From assembly GCA_900321145.1 (NCBI GenBank), contig ONVB01000306.1, positions 1 to 14,081 on the forward strand: a DNA stretch of 14,081 nt. Reading direction: 5' to 3'. Under the pieces are notes generated by a model, which was given only the letters and a program-made list of their open reading frames with translations, did not search any database and was not told the origin of the DNA. This DNA comes from an uncultured Eubacteriales bacterium. Its GTDB lineage: Bacteria; Bacillota; Clostridia; Lachnospirales; Lachnospiraceae. Position 1 is the stretch's first letter. Every line of letters starts with the position of its first letter. The position numbers were made by a program, and so were the translations under genes. Shown in pieces: positions 6,781-14,055 of the stretch.

Positions 6781-8487
6781 ATGAAAAATATGAATATACG
6801 AAAGAAGATAATGATCATACCGTCTTTAGTGATCGTTGCACTTGCGCTGTGCGTTATCGGTATCACTTCGTTCAGGGTGAAAAGCCTTGTGGTAAAGGAG
6901 ACGAAGACCGAGCTTGAGCACTATTCGATCATGGGACTTGCGTTGCTCAACAAGATGTATCCCGGTGACTGGAAACTTGAGGGCGGAGAGCTTTATAAGG
7001 GTGATACACTGATAAACGGCAACTTTGAGGCTGTGGATGCACTGACGGATGGAACGGATGTCATAGCTACCGTATTTGCGAGGGATACAAGAGTTTCTAC
7101 CAACTTAAAGGATGACAAGGGCGAGAGACAGATTGGATCTCAGGCATCCGAGAATGTCGTAGACGCGGTAATAAGCAAAGGAAATCCGTACAGCGGTTCC
7201 GCCGATGTTATGGGCAAGGATGCGCAGGCTTATTACGTTCCGCTTAAGGATGCGGGCGGCAAGGCTGTCGGCATGTGGTTCGTGGGAAAGTACAGTTCTG
7301 AGGTCAATTCAAGGATCAATTCGGTTGTGTTGGTTGTCGCGATAGTAGCGCTGGTGCTTCTTATTGCGGGTATCGTGATCGCTTCAAAGCTCGGAAAAGC
7401 TATATCGGAGGAGATCACGCTTGTCGGTGATAATATCTCCAAGATGGAGAAGGGTGATTTCGGATTTATGTATGACGATACTCTTTTGTTCAGAGGAGAT
7501 GAGGTGGGTGATATCGCCAAGTCGGCCAAGAACATGAAGGAGCAGGTAAGCAGGGTTCTAAAGAGTATTCAGTCCGAGTCGAAGGCGGTCAAGGGAGTAT
7601 CCAACCTCACAAGGAACAGCATGCAGCTTGTGCATGAGAAGATAGAAAATATCTCGGCTACGACCGAGCAGCTGTCTGCAGGTATGGAGGAGACCACCGC
7701 TTCAACCGAGAATATGAACGAAGCTACGAATCTTATAGAAGAAGAGATAACCAACATGAAGAATAAGACTCTCCACGGAGAGCACCTTGCCCAGGAGATC
7801 AAGGAAAGGGCCGATAAGCTTAAGTCCGATACGGAGTCCTCGAGAGAACGTGCCATGGTGATCTATAAGCAGACCAATGCTCAGCTCAAGGCATCTATCG
7901 AGAAGACAAGCGCGATAGAGGAGATAAGGGAGCTTTCGGGTACTATCCTTTCCATAACGGCACAGACCAATTTGCTTGCGTTAAATGCAGCAATCGAGGC
8001 GGCTCGCGCGGGAGAGGCCGGCAAGGGCTTTGCGGTTGTTGCCGATGAGATCACGAATCTTGCACAGAATTCCAAGGAGGCCGCTTCGCAGATCGAGGCC
8101 ATAACCCAGAATGTATCGGATGCGGTGGAGAGTGTGGTAAAGGATGTAAAGGGACTGCTCAAGTTCGTGGACGGCCAGGTTATGGATGATTACAAGGCCA
8201 TGGTTGATACCTGTATCCAGTACGATAATGACGCAACCGAATTCGACAATATGGTTACGGACATCAACGGTATAGCAGAGAATCTTTATGATGCGATCCT
8301 TAACATGAGGAAGACTTTAGGCGAGATAACCGTAGCTGCGGAAGAAGGTTCGGTAGGTGCGGCGGATATAGCAGAGAAGATAGCTGATGTGACCGCTCAG
8401 GCCGAGGATGTGCTGACACAGGCTGAGAACAGCAAGAATGCTGCGGAGAAGCTTCACAAGCAGCTTGAGTTCTTTAACATGAAGTAG
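6781..8487 (+). CDS. Methyl-accepting chemotaxis protein, single-Cache sensor
   Basis: The 568-residue receptor has TM1 at about 10-31 and an extracytoplasmic region (32-178) resembling a single Cache domain (MYPGDWKLEGG..., AYYVPLKDAGGKAVGMWFVGK). TM2 lies at about 180-203, followed by a HAMP domain and a long cytoplasmic coiled coil. The kinase-control tip (394-424) reads AQTNLLALNAAIEAARAGEA followed by GKGFAVVADEI, the invariant MCP signature that contacts CheA and CheW. There is no C-terminal CheR/CheB-tethering pentapeptide; the chain ends EFFNMK. MCPs sense a ligand outside the cell and tune CheA kinase activity for flagellar steering. The ligand is not deducible. No che genes are nearby, so it is a stand-alone receptor with its own promoter and terminator. 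An alternative ATG three codons in is possible. Confidence 0.95.
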   Translation: MKNMNIRKKIMIIPSLVIVALALCVIGITSFRVKSLVVKETKTELEHYSIMGLALLNKMYPGDWKLEGGELYKGDTLINGNFEAVDALTDGTDVIATVFARDTRVSTNLKDDKGERQIGSQASENVVDAVISKGNPYSGSADVMGKDAQAYYVPLKDAGGKAVGMWFVGKYSSEVNSRINSVVLVVAIVALVLLIAGIVIASKLGKAISEEITLVGDNISKMEKGDFGFMYDDTLLFRGDEVGDIAKSAKNMKEQVSRVLKSIQSESKAVKGVSNLTRNSMQLVHEKIENISATTEQLSAGMEETTASTENMNEATNLIEEEITNMKNKTLHGEHLAQEIKERADKLKSDTESSRERAMVIYKQTNAQLKASIEKTSAIEEIRELSGTILSITAQTNLLALNAAIEAARAGEAGKGFAVVADEITNLAQNSKEAASQIEAITQNVSDAVESVVKDVKGLLKFVDGQVMDDYKAMVDTCIQYDNDATEFDNMVTDINGIAENLYDAILNMRKTLGEITVAAEEGSVGAADIAEKIADVTAQAEDVLTQAENSKNAAEKLHKQLEFFNMK

Positions 8488-8490
8488 ATA

Positions 8491-8519
8491 TAGACAATGT
8501 GAAATAAGTATAGTAAAAT
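8491..8519 (+). promoter_or_regulatory. Candidate promoter for the flippase gene
   Basis: TAGACA (8491-8496) and TAAAAT (8514-8519) are 17 bases apart. The predicted start near 8526 falls inside the 5' arm of the terminator at 8520-8553. RNA starting here would therefore lack a full terminator stem and pass into the next gene. Confidence 0.5.
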
Positions 8520-8553
8520 ATGCGGGTGCCTTGAAACAGGTACCCGCATTTTT
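8520..8553 (+). terminator. Intrinsic terminator of the MCP gene
   Basis: Arms 8520-8530 and 8539-8549 form an 11-bp GC-rich stem with one G-U pair and an eight-base loop, ending in five T. It lies 32 nt after the MCP stop and 22 nt before the next start codon. Confidence 0.85.
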
Positions 8554-8574
8554 ACGCTAAACGAGGAAATAAAG

Positions 8575-10104
8575 GTGGCAGATACAAGAACAAAAAATGC
8601 ATCAAGGAACTTTGCCTTCGGTCTGGCGCTGAAGGCGTACCAGATAGTTGTACCCTTTCTTATAAGAACGGCGATCATGTACTACATGGGTATGAATTAT
8701 CTGGGCTTAAACAGCTTCTTTACTTCGGTGCTTCTTGCTTTAAACTTAGCGGAGCTCGGAGTCGGTTCGGCTATGGTCTACAGCATGTATCTTCCTATAG
8801 TCGAGAACGACACGAAGATGATCTGTGCCCTTCTCAATCTCTACAGGAAGTATTACTTTGCCATCGGAGCATTTATCGGAGCAGTCGGCATGGCGCTCTC
8901 GCCTGTGATCCCGCACCTTGCCAAGAAGGATGTGCCCGAAGATGTAAACATACTCGTAGTATACTGGCTCAATCTCCTTGCAACGGTTTTAAGCTACTGG
9001 ATGTTTGCTTATAAGAACAGCCTTCTTGTTGCTCATCAAAGAAATGATATCTCGAGCAAGGTCATGCTGGTTACGAACACTTTGATGTATGTCATCCAGT
9101 TCTATGTGGTGATGGGGCTAAAGAGCTACTATGTATATCTTATCGTACAGATATGCACTCAGGTTGCCACAAATGTGCTTACGGCTGTTATCGCTTCAAA
9201 GAAATATCCCGATTACAAGCCTGTCGGAAAGCTTTCGAAGGAACAGATGTCCGCGATAAACGGCAAGATCAGAGATCTCTTTACGATGAAGATAGGAATG
9301 ATCATAGTCACATCGGCGGATTCGCTTGTGATATCCGCATATCTTGGCCTAACCGTTCTCGCCGTATATCAGAATTATTTTATGATCCTGACGGCTGTAA
9401 TGGAGGCAATCAAGGTGCTGTATAATTCCGTGCTCTCAGGCATAGGCAACAGTATAATCACCGAGACGCCCGAGAAAAACTATAAGGACTTAAAGAAGCT
9501 TTCTTTCATAGCATTCTGGATGGTGGGCTTCTGTGCGGCCGAGTTTCTGGCTTTGTTCCAGGGCTTTATGCTGCTCTGGACCAAGAGTGCGGACAACCTG
9601 CTGGGCTTTGGAATGGTAGTTGCTTTTGTTGTATATTTCTTTGTGGACCAGGCAAACCAGATACTCATTACCTTCAAGGATGCTGCGGGCATATGGCATG
9701 AGGATCGCTTCAGACCGGTGATCACGGCAGGGGCAAACCTTATACTTAATGTGATCATGGTTCAGTTCATGGGGCTTTACGGCATCATCCTTTCCACGGT
9801 AGTATCCGTGGTATTCGTAGGTATGCCGTGGCTTATTCATAATCTGTTCACCCTGCTCTTTAAGCGTGACGCAAGGGAGTACGTATGGAAGCTTTTCTTC
9901 TATGCGATAGTCATAACGGGTGTATGTGCGGTCAACTACGCGATCGTCAGGTTCATACCGGACAGCGGCTGGCTCTGGCTGGTGGCAAGAGGGGCGGCAA
10001 CGGCGGTCATCTCCAATATACTTCTTGCGGGAGCTTTATATGTGCTTGAGGAATTCGCTCAGGTCAAGGATATAGCCCGCAGGGTGATCAAACGAAAGGT
10101 GTAA
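8575..10104 (+). CDS. Polysaccharide/oligosaccharide flippase (Wzx-like, MOP superfamily)
   Basis: The 509-residue protein is almost entirely hydrophobic, with about 12-14 membrane segments. Its opening (NFAFGLALKAYQIVVPFLIRTAIMYYMG split by short loops, then LGLNSFFTSVLLALNLAELGVGSAMVYSMY) is typical of the polysaccharide-transporter branch of the MOP superfamily. Such proteins flip lipid-linked sugar units across the membrane for capsule, exopolysaccharide or wall-glycan assembly. The GTG start at 8575 is supported by GAGG at 8563-8566. It is a stand-alone gene: no glycosyltransferase or polymerase lies beside it, unlike most wzx genes, so its substrate is unknown. Lipid II flippase MurJ is less likely, because the N-terminus does not match that family. 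The C-terminal basic tail (RRVIKRKV) is cytoplasmic by the positive-inside rule. Confidence 0.88.
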   Translation: MADTRTKNASRNFAFGLALKAYQIVVPFLIRTAIMYYMGMNYLGLNSFFTSVLLALNLAELGVGSAMVYSMYLPIVENDTKMICALLNLYRKYYFAIGAFIGAVGMALSPVIPHLAKKDVPEDVNILVVYWLNLLATVLSYWMFAYKNSLLVAHQRNDISSKVMLVTNTLMYVIQFYVVMGLKSYYVYLIVQICTQVATNVLTAVIASKKYPDYKPVGKLSKEQMSAINGKIRDLFTMKIGMIIVTSADSLVISAYLGLTVLAVYQNYFMILTAVMEAIKVLYNSVLSGIGNSIITETPEKNYKDLKKLSFIAFWMVGFCAAEFLALFQGFMLLWTKSADNLLGFGMVVAFVVYFFVDQANQILITFKDAAGIWHEDRFRPVITAGANLILNVIMVQFMGLYGIILSTVVSVVFVGMPWLIHNLFTLLFKRDAREYVWKLFFYAIVITGVCAVNYAIVRFIPDSGWLWLVARGAATAVISNILLAGALYVLEEFAQVKDIARRVIKRKV

Positions 10105-10110
10105 GCACCG

Positions 10111-10123
10111 CTGATCGGTAACC
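10111..10123. repeat. 13-bp intergenic direct repeat, copy 2, inside a weak hairpin
   Basis: This is the second copy of the sequence at 6664-6676. Here it lies in the loop of AGCAC (10104-10108)/GTGCT (10124-10128), just after the flippase stop. The hairpin is followed by only three T, so it would be at best a weak terminator. Confidence 0.4.
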
Positions 10124-10162
10124 GTGCTTTCGATATGTAACAGTTTTTTCACAATAATTAAC

Positions 10163-10191
10163 TTTACATTTTATGGGATAGGCGATATAAT
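10163..10191 (+). promoter_or_regulatory. Strong sigma-A promoter for the FliD-like gene
   Basis: TTTACA (10163-10168) and a perfect TATAAT (10186-10191) are separated by 17 bases. The start would be near 10198, giving a leader of about 40 nt. GCGATAT, a partial sigma-D-type -10, overlaps the -10 region, but no TAAA box stands at the right distance upstream. Confidence 0.82.
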
Positions 10192-10238
10192 CGAAATAGT
10201 AACCAAGAGTGAGAAAGTCTCTTCAAAGAGGTGAGCGT

Positions 10239-10970
10239 ATGGCACTTAATATAGGCGGAAGTACATACAATTACATGAACAGCTTCTTTAACGGCAGGAG
10301 TCAGTCGAACGGCAGCAAGAATGTGAATGACAGCATTTACAGCTCAATCGGCGATCTCGGTGTCGTAAAGTCGGGTGCTTACAAGAAGCTTGCCCAGAAG
10401 TATTATGCGAACGGTGCCAATACCAAGGCGGCTAAGGAGAATGCTTCAAAGGAGATCAAGAGCAATTCAAATGCGGCCGTTGCGAGCGCAAGCAAGCTGC
10501 TTGACAAGAACCTTTATGAGTCAAAGAGTATTAAGAGCGTGGATGAAAGCGGCAAAGAGACCGAGACCACCGATATCGACAGAAGCAGGATACTTGACAG
10601 CCTGAAGGATTTTGTGAAAAACTACAATGCAACCGTCAAGGATGCCGGCGAGTCGGATAATACCAATGTCCTTAAGAGCGCTTCGAGGATGGTGAGCCAG
10701 ACAAGGATTTATACCGGAAATCTTAACAGAGCAGGCATCACGATCGGTTCCGACAATACTCTTTCTTTAGACGAGGACAAGTTTAAGAATGCCAATGCAA
10801 GTGATATAAAGTCGCTCTTTACCGGCAGCGTATCATTTGGCAAGAACACGCAGGAGAAGCTGTACCAGATATACTCGGCAGCCGATACGAATACGGCTCA
10901 GTCGGCCGTATATAATGCAAATGCCCAGTACAGTGTATCTACGGGAAGTATGTTTGACAGTATGTTTTAG
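10239..10970 (+). CDS. Small FliD-like (flagellar cap core-like) protein
   Basis: The start is taken as the ATG at 10239 with AGAGGTG (10227-10233) in front; the GTG at 10209 has no ribosome site. The 243-residue product has no signal peptide and no membrane helix. The N-terminus contains IGDLGVVKSGAYKKLAQKYY, a pattern I associate with uncharacterised short clostridial proteins. From about residue 110, LDSLKDFVKNYNATVKDAG, the later AGITIGSDNTLSLDEDKF and the following DIKSLFTG resemble the conserved C-terminal core of FliD (short helical repeats, then a glycine-rich turn, LSLDE and LF). True FliD is usually more than 400 residues, with variable domains and coiled-coil ends that are missing here. 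The role may be flagellar assembly or a secreted relative. This is a family-resemblance call only. It has its own promoter and terminator. Confidence 0.6.
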   Translation: MALNIGGSTYNYMNSFFNGRSQSNGSKNVNDSIYSSIGDLGVVKSGAYKKLAQKYYANGANTKAAKENASKEIKSNSNAAVASASKLLDKNLYESKSIKSVDESGKETETTDIDRSRILDSLKDFVKNYNATVKDAGESDNTNVLKSASRMVSQTRIYTGNLNRAGITIGSDNTLSLDEDKFKNANASDIKSLFTGSVSFGKNTQEKLYQIYSAADTNTAQSAVYNANAQYSVSTGSMFDSMF

Positions 10971-11006
10971 GTTTTAAGATGTTATATTGATCATATGGAT
11001 GCAAAG

Positions 11007-11040
11007 GATAGAACCCTTAATATGGGTTCTATCTTATTTT
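11007..11040 (+). terminator. Intrinsic terminator after the FliD-like gene
   Basis: A perfect 10-bp inverted repeat (11007-11016 with 11024-11033, seven-base loop) is followed by TTATTTT. It lies 36 nt after the stop at 10970 and ends just before the ribosome site of the next gene. Confidence 0.85.
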
Positions 11041-11052
11041 AGGGGTGTTTTT

Positions 11053-11772
11053 TTGATAAGATTGGATAAGCTTCTTGCCGACGCGGGGCTTGGCACGAGG
11101 AGCGAGGTAAAGAATATAATAAGGGCGGGCAGAGTCAGTGTGGACGGCGCTGTTGCAAAGGACGGCGGATTAAAGCTTGATGGCGGTGCTTCGGTCACGG
11201 TGGACGGAAGAAGGATAACTCATGAGGAGTATCAATATTTTATGCTCAACAAACCGGAGGGAGTGGTAAGCGCTACGGAGGATAAGCATGAGAAGACTGT
11301 CATAGAGCTTATACGTGAAGAGAAGCGGCGCGATCTCTTTCCGGTGGGAAGGCTGGACAAGGATACTACGGGCCTGCTGCTCATAACCAACGACGGAGCG
11401 CTTGCGAACCGTTTACTTGCTCCCGGAAAGCATGTGGAAAAGGAGTATATCGCAAAGCTTGACAAAGTGATCGATGACGGGCTTTTTCGCAGGCTTGAAG
11501 AGGGCTTTAAGAACGGGCTTGATATAGGAGATGAAAAGCTTACGGCTCCTGCGGAGATCGGACTTTTGTCGGATAGGGAAGCAAGAGTTGTCATATCCGA
11601 GGGCAGATATCACCAGATCAAGAGGATGTTTGCCTGCTTTGACCTTACTGTGATCGGGCTTAAGAGAGTATCCATGGGAAGCTTAAGACTCGATGAGAAC
11701 CTGGCAGAGGGAGAGTACAGAAGGCTCAGCGAAGAAGAAAAAAAGAATCTTCCGATTTCGGGTATGAAATGA
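11053..11772 (+). CDS. RsuA-family rRNA pseudouridine synthase
   Basis: The start chosen is TTG at 11053, with AGGGG at 11041-11045. It gives the canonical N-terminus (L/M)IRLDKLLADAGLGTRSEVK. A longer reading from 10987 would translate the preceding terminator hairpin. The 239-residue protein has an S4 RNA-binding domain (1-about 48), then the synthase domain with FMLNKPEGVVSAT and the catalytic motif PVGRLDKDTTGLLLITNDG, in which D102 is the nucleophile, plus EGRYHQIKRMF near the C-terminus. Length and motifs fit the RsuA/RluB/E/F group that isomerises a single uridine; the closest expectation is U516 of 16S rRNA, but the target cannot be fixed from sequence. The start codon is embedded in a run of seven T. 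Confidence 0.93.
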   Translation: MIRLDKLLADAGLGTRSEVKNIIRAGRVSVDGAVAKDGGLKLDGGASVTVDGRRITHEEYQYFMLNKPEGVVSATEDKHEKTVIELIREEKRRDLFPVGRLDKDTTGLLLITNDGALANRLLAPGKHVEKEYIAKLDKVIDDGLFRRLEEGFKNGLDIGDEKLTAPAEIGLLSDREARVVISEGRYHQIKRMFACFDLTVIGLKRVSMGSLRLDENLAEGEYRRLSEEEKKNLPISGMK

Positions 11773-11796
11773 TATAATCATTGTTAATGTATAAAA

Positions 11797-11857
11797 AGAT
11801 TCTTCAAGCCAAAGCCATCAGAATGACACGTGTCATTCTGAGCGAAGCGAAGAATCT
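11797..11857. repeat. Head-to-head pair of the hairpin repeat forming a large palindrome
   Basis: The right half (11830-11857) is copy 2 of the element at 2195-2222. The left half is an inverted, diverged copy. Its outer end AGATTCTTC (11797-11805) and its inner end (11820-11829) are exact complements of the right half, but the middle is 14 bases (11806-11819) instead of 9 (11840-11848). The centre is a perfect 20-bp palindrome, AGAATGACACGTGTCATTCT (11820-11839). It occupies most of the 11773-11876 gap. There is no T run, so it is not an ordinary terminator. Confidence 0.85.
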
Positions 11858-11876
11858 ATACAAGAGGGATAAGTAT

Positions 11877-12278
11877 ATGACTGATGAGACAAGAAAAGCT
11901 CTTGTAAAGCTTTATGCATGGACCTTAAAGCTTGCGGAGTGCGCCGGAGAGGACAAGGCCGCCGCGGATGCGTTTTGGAACAGGCTTGTTACCATACCTG
12001 AGCTTCTTAAAGAATATGCATATTATTTTGACACGGGAGAATTCCTCTGCGAGTATATCATAGAGGGTTTTTCCATAGCGGACATCTTAGTCTGGCAGAT
12101 GGATCATTTTAAAGCGCACATGGACCGTGCGGACAGCGCCAACCGCTATGACAAGGACAGGCTTGTGCTTTCGGCTTTCAGAACCATGATGGAGCTTAAA
12201 GAGGATCCGGTCAGGATATCGAGAGAGTTTGCGACGGAAACGGGTACGGACCTTGCGGAAGGCTGGAATCTACATTGA
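11877..12278 (+). CDS. Uncharacterised 133-residue soluble protein
   Basis: I do not recognise this family. The ATG at 11877 is preceded by GAGGG (11864-11868). The same frame stays open upstream to 11781, but that stretch is only the translated palindromic repeat and should not be counted as protein. The product is predicted to be soluble and mostly helical, with many acidic and aromatic residues (LYAWTLKLAECAG, FLCEYIIEGFSIADILVWQM, LVLSAFRTMMELKEDP). It has no signal peptide, membrane helix or obvious catalytic motif; its two Cys residues are far apart. The diguanylate cyclase gene starts 47 nt downstream with no terminator between, so the two may be co-transcribed. A TATAAT at 11773-11778 could be a -10 box, but no good -35 accompanies it. 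Confidence 0.75.
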   Translation: MTDETRKALVKLYAWTLKLAECAGEDKAAADAFWNRLVTIPELLKEYAYYFDTGEFLCEYIIEGFSIADILVWQMDHFKAHMDRADSANRYDKDRLVLSAFRTMMELKEDPVRISREFATETGTDLAEGWNLH

Positions 12279-12325
12279 GAGGACCGAAATGACAGCCGGC
12301 GGTATACTTGGGAGAACAGATACCT

Positions 12326-14011
12326 ATGGAGAAACGACATTTTATTACAAGCTTATTTATAGCAGGGTTTATCGTTATAGCACTGATACTGGCCTGTTTT
12401 ACGACGTTTGATTTTAAGGGCTCGTCCTACAGTGACAGGACGGACGCGATGGGCGGATGGTATTATCTTGACGCAAATGGGAATCTGACTGACAGGGAAG
12501 TCGGTCTGGAGGATTTGGAATATGATGAAAACGGTCGGGCACATATCGGGCGGATGATCACTTCCGAAGGTTTGCAGGGCGGTGACCTGTGCTGCATAAG
12601 TACTAACGTAGCCTTTGATGTATACCTTGACGGAGAGAAGCTTTATGATTTTCATCCGGTTATGAGGTTCTATATGGGAACCTCCTACGGAAATGCGGTG
12701 CATGAGATAACTGCACCCTACTTCGTCGGGGACGCATTTATGCGGATAGATGTGGAGAAGATGGGAGTCGGTATGTGGGCCGGCTTTTCGCGTGCCTATT
12801 TTCAGGGGACTTCCGATTATCTTAAGGATATGCTGGCGGAAAACCTGTACAAGCTCGTGCTTGCCATCATATGCTTTATCATAGGCGTTATGCTTGTGAT
12901 CTTTGCTCTTATTTTCGAGTTCAGGTCTAAAAACAGGCTTGAGTCCGTAGTGGTCGGCGTGGTTTCCATGATACTTGCGTTCTGGACCAATTCCGGTACA
13001 TTTATGCTGGAGCTTCTTATACCGGACAAAGGCATCATAAGGATGCTTGATTACTTTGCCCTTATATTTCTGCCGGTGCCGGGACTGCTTATAGTCGGAT
13101 GTGTAACAAAAAGTGAAGGAAGTGTGCTTATCCGCATAATAGAGATACTTGCGGCGCTGAACTTTGCGGTAACCATAGCGCTTGTGTGGTCGGGCTTCTG
13201 TGATTATCATGATGTTTTATACTTCACACATTTCAACTTTATTCTTGCGGTCATCTTCGCGATCGTTTTGATCGGGCGTGCGTATATGCGGCATGCGGTC
13301 AGGGAGAAGAGTCAGACGGTCGTTCTTTTTACCTATATGTTCCTTGTGATGACGGGGATATTTGACCTTGTCCTTTACTATGTGGCGCAGTCGACGGATA
13401 TGGCCAGATTCTCCAGGATAGGCCTGCTGATCTTTATCGCGGTACTCGCCACCTATGAGGTGGGGCAGCTTATCGAGATAGGGCAGAAGGTTTACGAGTC
13501 CGATCTGATGAAGAAGCTTGCCCATGAAGACGGGTTGACGAAGCTTGAGAACAGACTTGCCTTTACCGAGTACGAGGGAGAGCTTACCGGTAAGAAGGAC
13601 GGCTTTTGCGTATTCGTTCAGTTTGACATCAATTATTTGAAGAAGGTCAATGACAACTACGGTCACTTAGAGGGCGACAGGATCATCATCGGCGGTGCCA
13701 CGGTCATAAGAGACAGCTTCGGTGAGGTCGGAAGAGTGTTCAGGACCGGCGGAGATGAGTTTATGGTCGTGATCGAGGGACGAAGCAGGGATCAGGTGGT
13801 GAAGACCTATGCCTCATGTGAGGAACATCTGAAGATGTGTATCGCTGATTTCAACGACAGAGAGAAGCTTCCGGTACCGCTTTCGTTAGCCTACGGCATG
13901 GCCGAGTATGACTGTTCGTCAGGCAATCCCGAGGAGCAGGAGAGACTTGCCGACGAGAGGATGTATAGGCATAAGAAGGAAGTCAAGCTGGCCATGGCCG
14001 AGCAGGGATGA
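12326..14011 (+). CDS. Membrane diguanylate cyclase (extracellular domain, seven helices, GGDEF)
   Basis: The ATG at 12326 gives 561 residues; a TTG at 12308 would add six. A GGGAG at 12310-12314 is rather far from the ATG. The layout is TM1 at about 6-26, a beta-rich extracytoplasmic domain (about 27-168), seven further membrane segments (from about 174 to 395), then a C-terminal GGDEF domain. This matches the 7TMR-DISM type of receptor. FDINYLKKVNDNYGHLEGD and RTGGDEF (GGDEF at 475-479) are intact, so it should make c-di-GMP from two GTP. The inhibitory I-site RxxD is absent: the positions nine and six before GGDEF are both Gly. No EAL or HD-GYP domain is attached. The external domain probably senses a small ligand or sugar. 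Confidence 0.92.
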   Translation: MEKRHFITSLFIAGFIVIALILACFTTFDFKGSSYSDRTDAMGGWYYLDANGNLTDREVGLEDLEYDENGRAHIGRMITSEGLQGGDLCCISTNVAFDVYLDGEKLYDFHPVMRFYMGTSYGNAVHEITAPYFVGDAFMRIDVEKMGVGMWAGFSRAYFQGTSDYLKDMLAENLYKLVLAIICFIIGVMLVIFALIFEFRSKNRLESVVVGVVSMILAFWTNSGTFMLELLIPDKGIIRMLDYFALIFLPVPGLLIVGCVTKSEGSVLIRIIEILAALNFAVTIALVWSGFCDYHDVLYFTHFNFILAVIFAIVLIGRAYMRHAVREKSQTVVLFTYMFLVMTGIFDLVLYYVAQSTDMARFSRIGLLIFIAVLATYEVGQLIEIGQKVYESDLMKKLAHEDGLTKLENRLAFTEYEGELTGKKDGFCVFVQFDINYLKKVNDNYGHLEGDRIIIGGATVIRDSFGEVGRVFRTGGDEFMVVIEGRSRDQVVKTYASCEEHLKMCIADFNDREKLPVPLSLAYGMAEYDCSSGNPEEQERLADERMYRHKKEVKLAMAEQG

Positions 14012-14013
14012 TA

Positions 14014-14050
14014 TAAAAAAGCCGGAGGCTACGAAAGCATAGCTCCGGCT
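14014..14050 (-). terminator. Minus-strand intrinsic terminator between convergent genes
   Basis: AGCCGGAG (14020-14027) pairs with CTCCGGCT (14043-14050), with three more pairs after a one-base bulge. Six A at 14015-14020 become the T run when read on the minus strand. The plus-strand side has no T run, so it serves mainly the gene entering from the right, though the stem lies just after the cyclase stop. Confidence 0.8.
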
Positions 14051-14055
14051 AAGGA

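Noticed and set aside
10104..10131. Intrinsic terminator after the flippase
   Set aside because: The outer stem is only 5 bp with a large loop and three T, too weak to call.
10166..10191. Sigma-D/FliA promoter for the FliD-like gene based on GCGATAT
   Set aside because: The expected TAAA box at 14-16 bases upstream is absent, while a sigma-A promoter with perfect spacing and -10 fits the same place.
10209..10238. GTG start at 10209 for the FliD-like gene
   Set aside because: It has no ribosome site and lies in the leader; the ATG at 10239 has AGAGGTG at the right distance.
10987..11052. Longer N-terminus for the pseudouridine synthase
   Set aside because: It would translate the terminator hairpin at 11007-11033, and the family N-terminus starts exactly at the TTG 11053.
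12353..13210. Minus-strand frame of 285 codons inside the cyclase gene
   Set aside because: It is antisense to membrane helices of a clear GGDEF protein, its composition is rich in His/Lys/Tyr, and no domain is recognisable.
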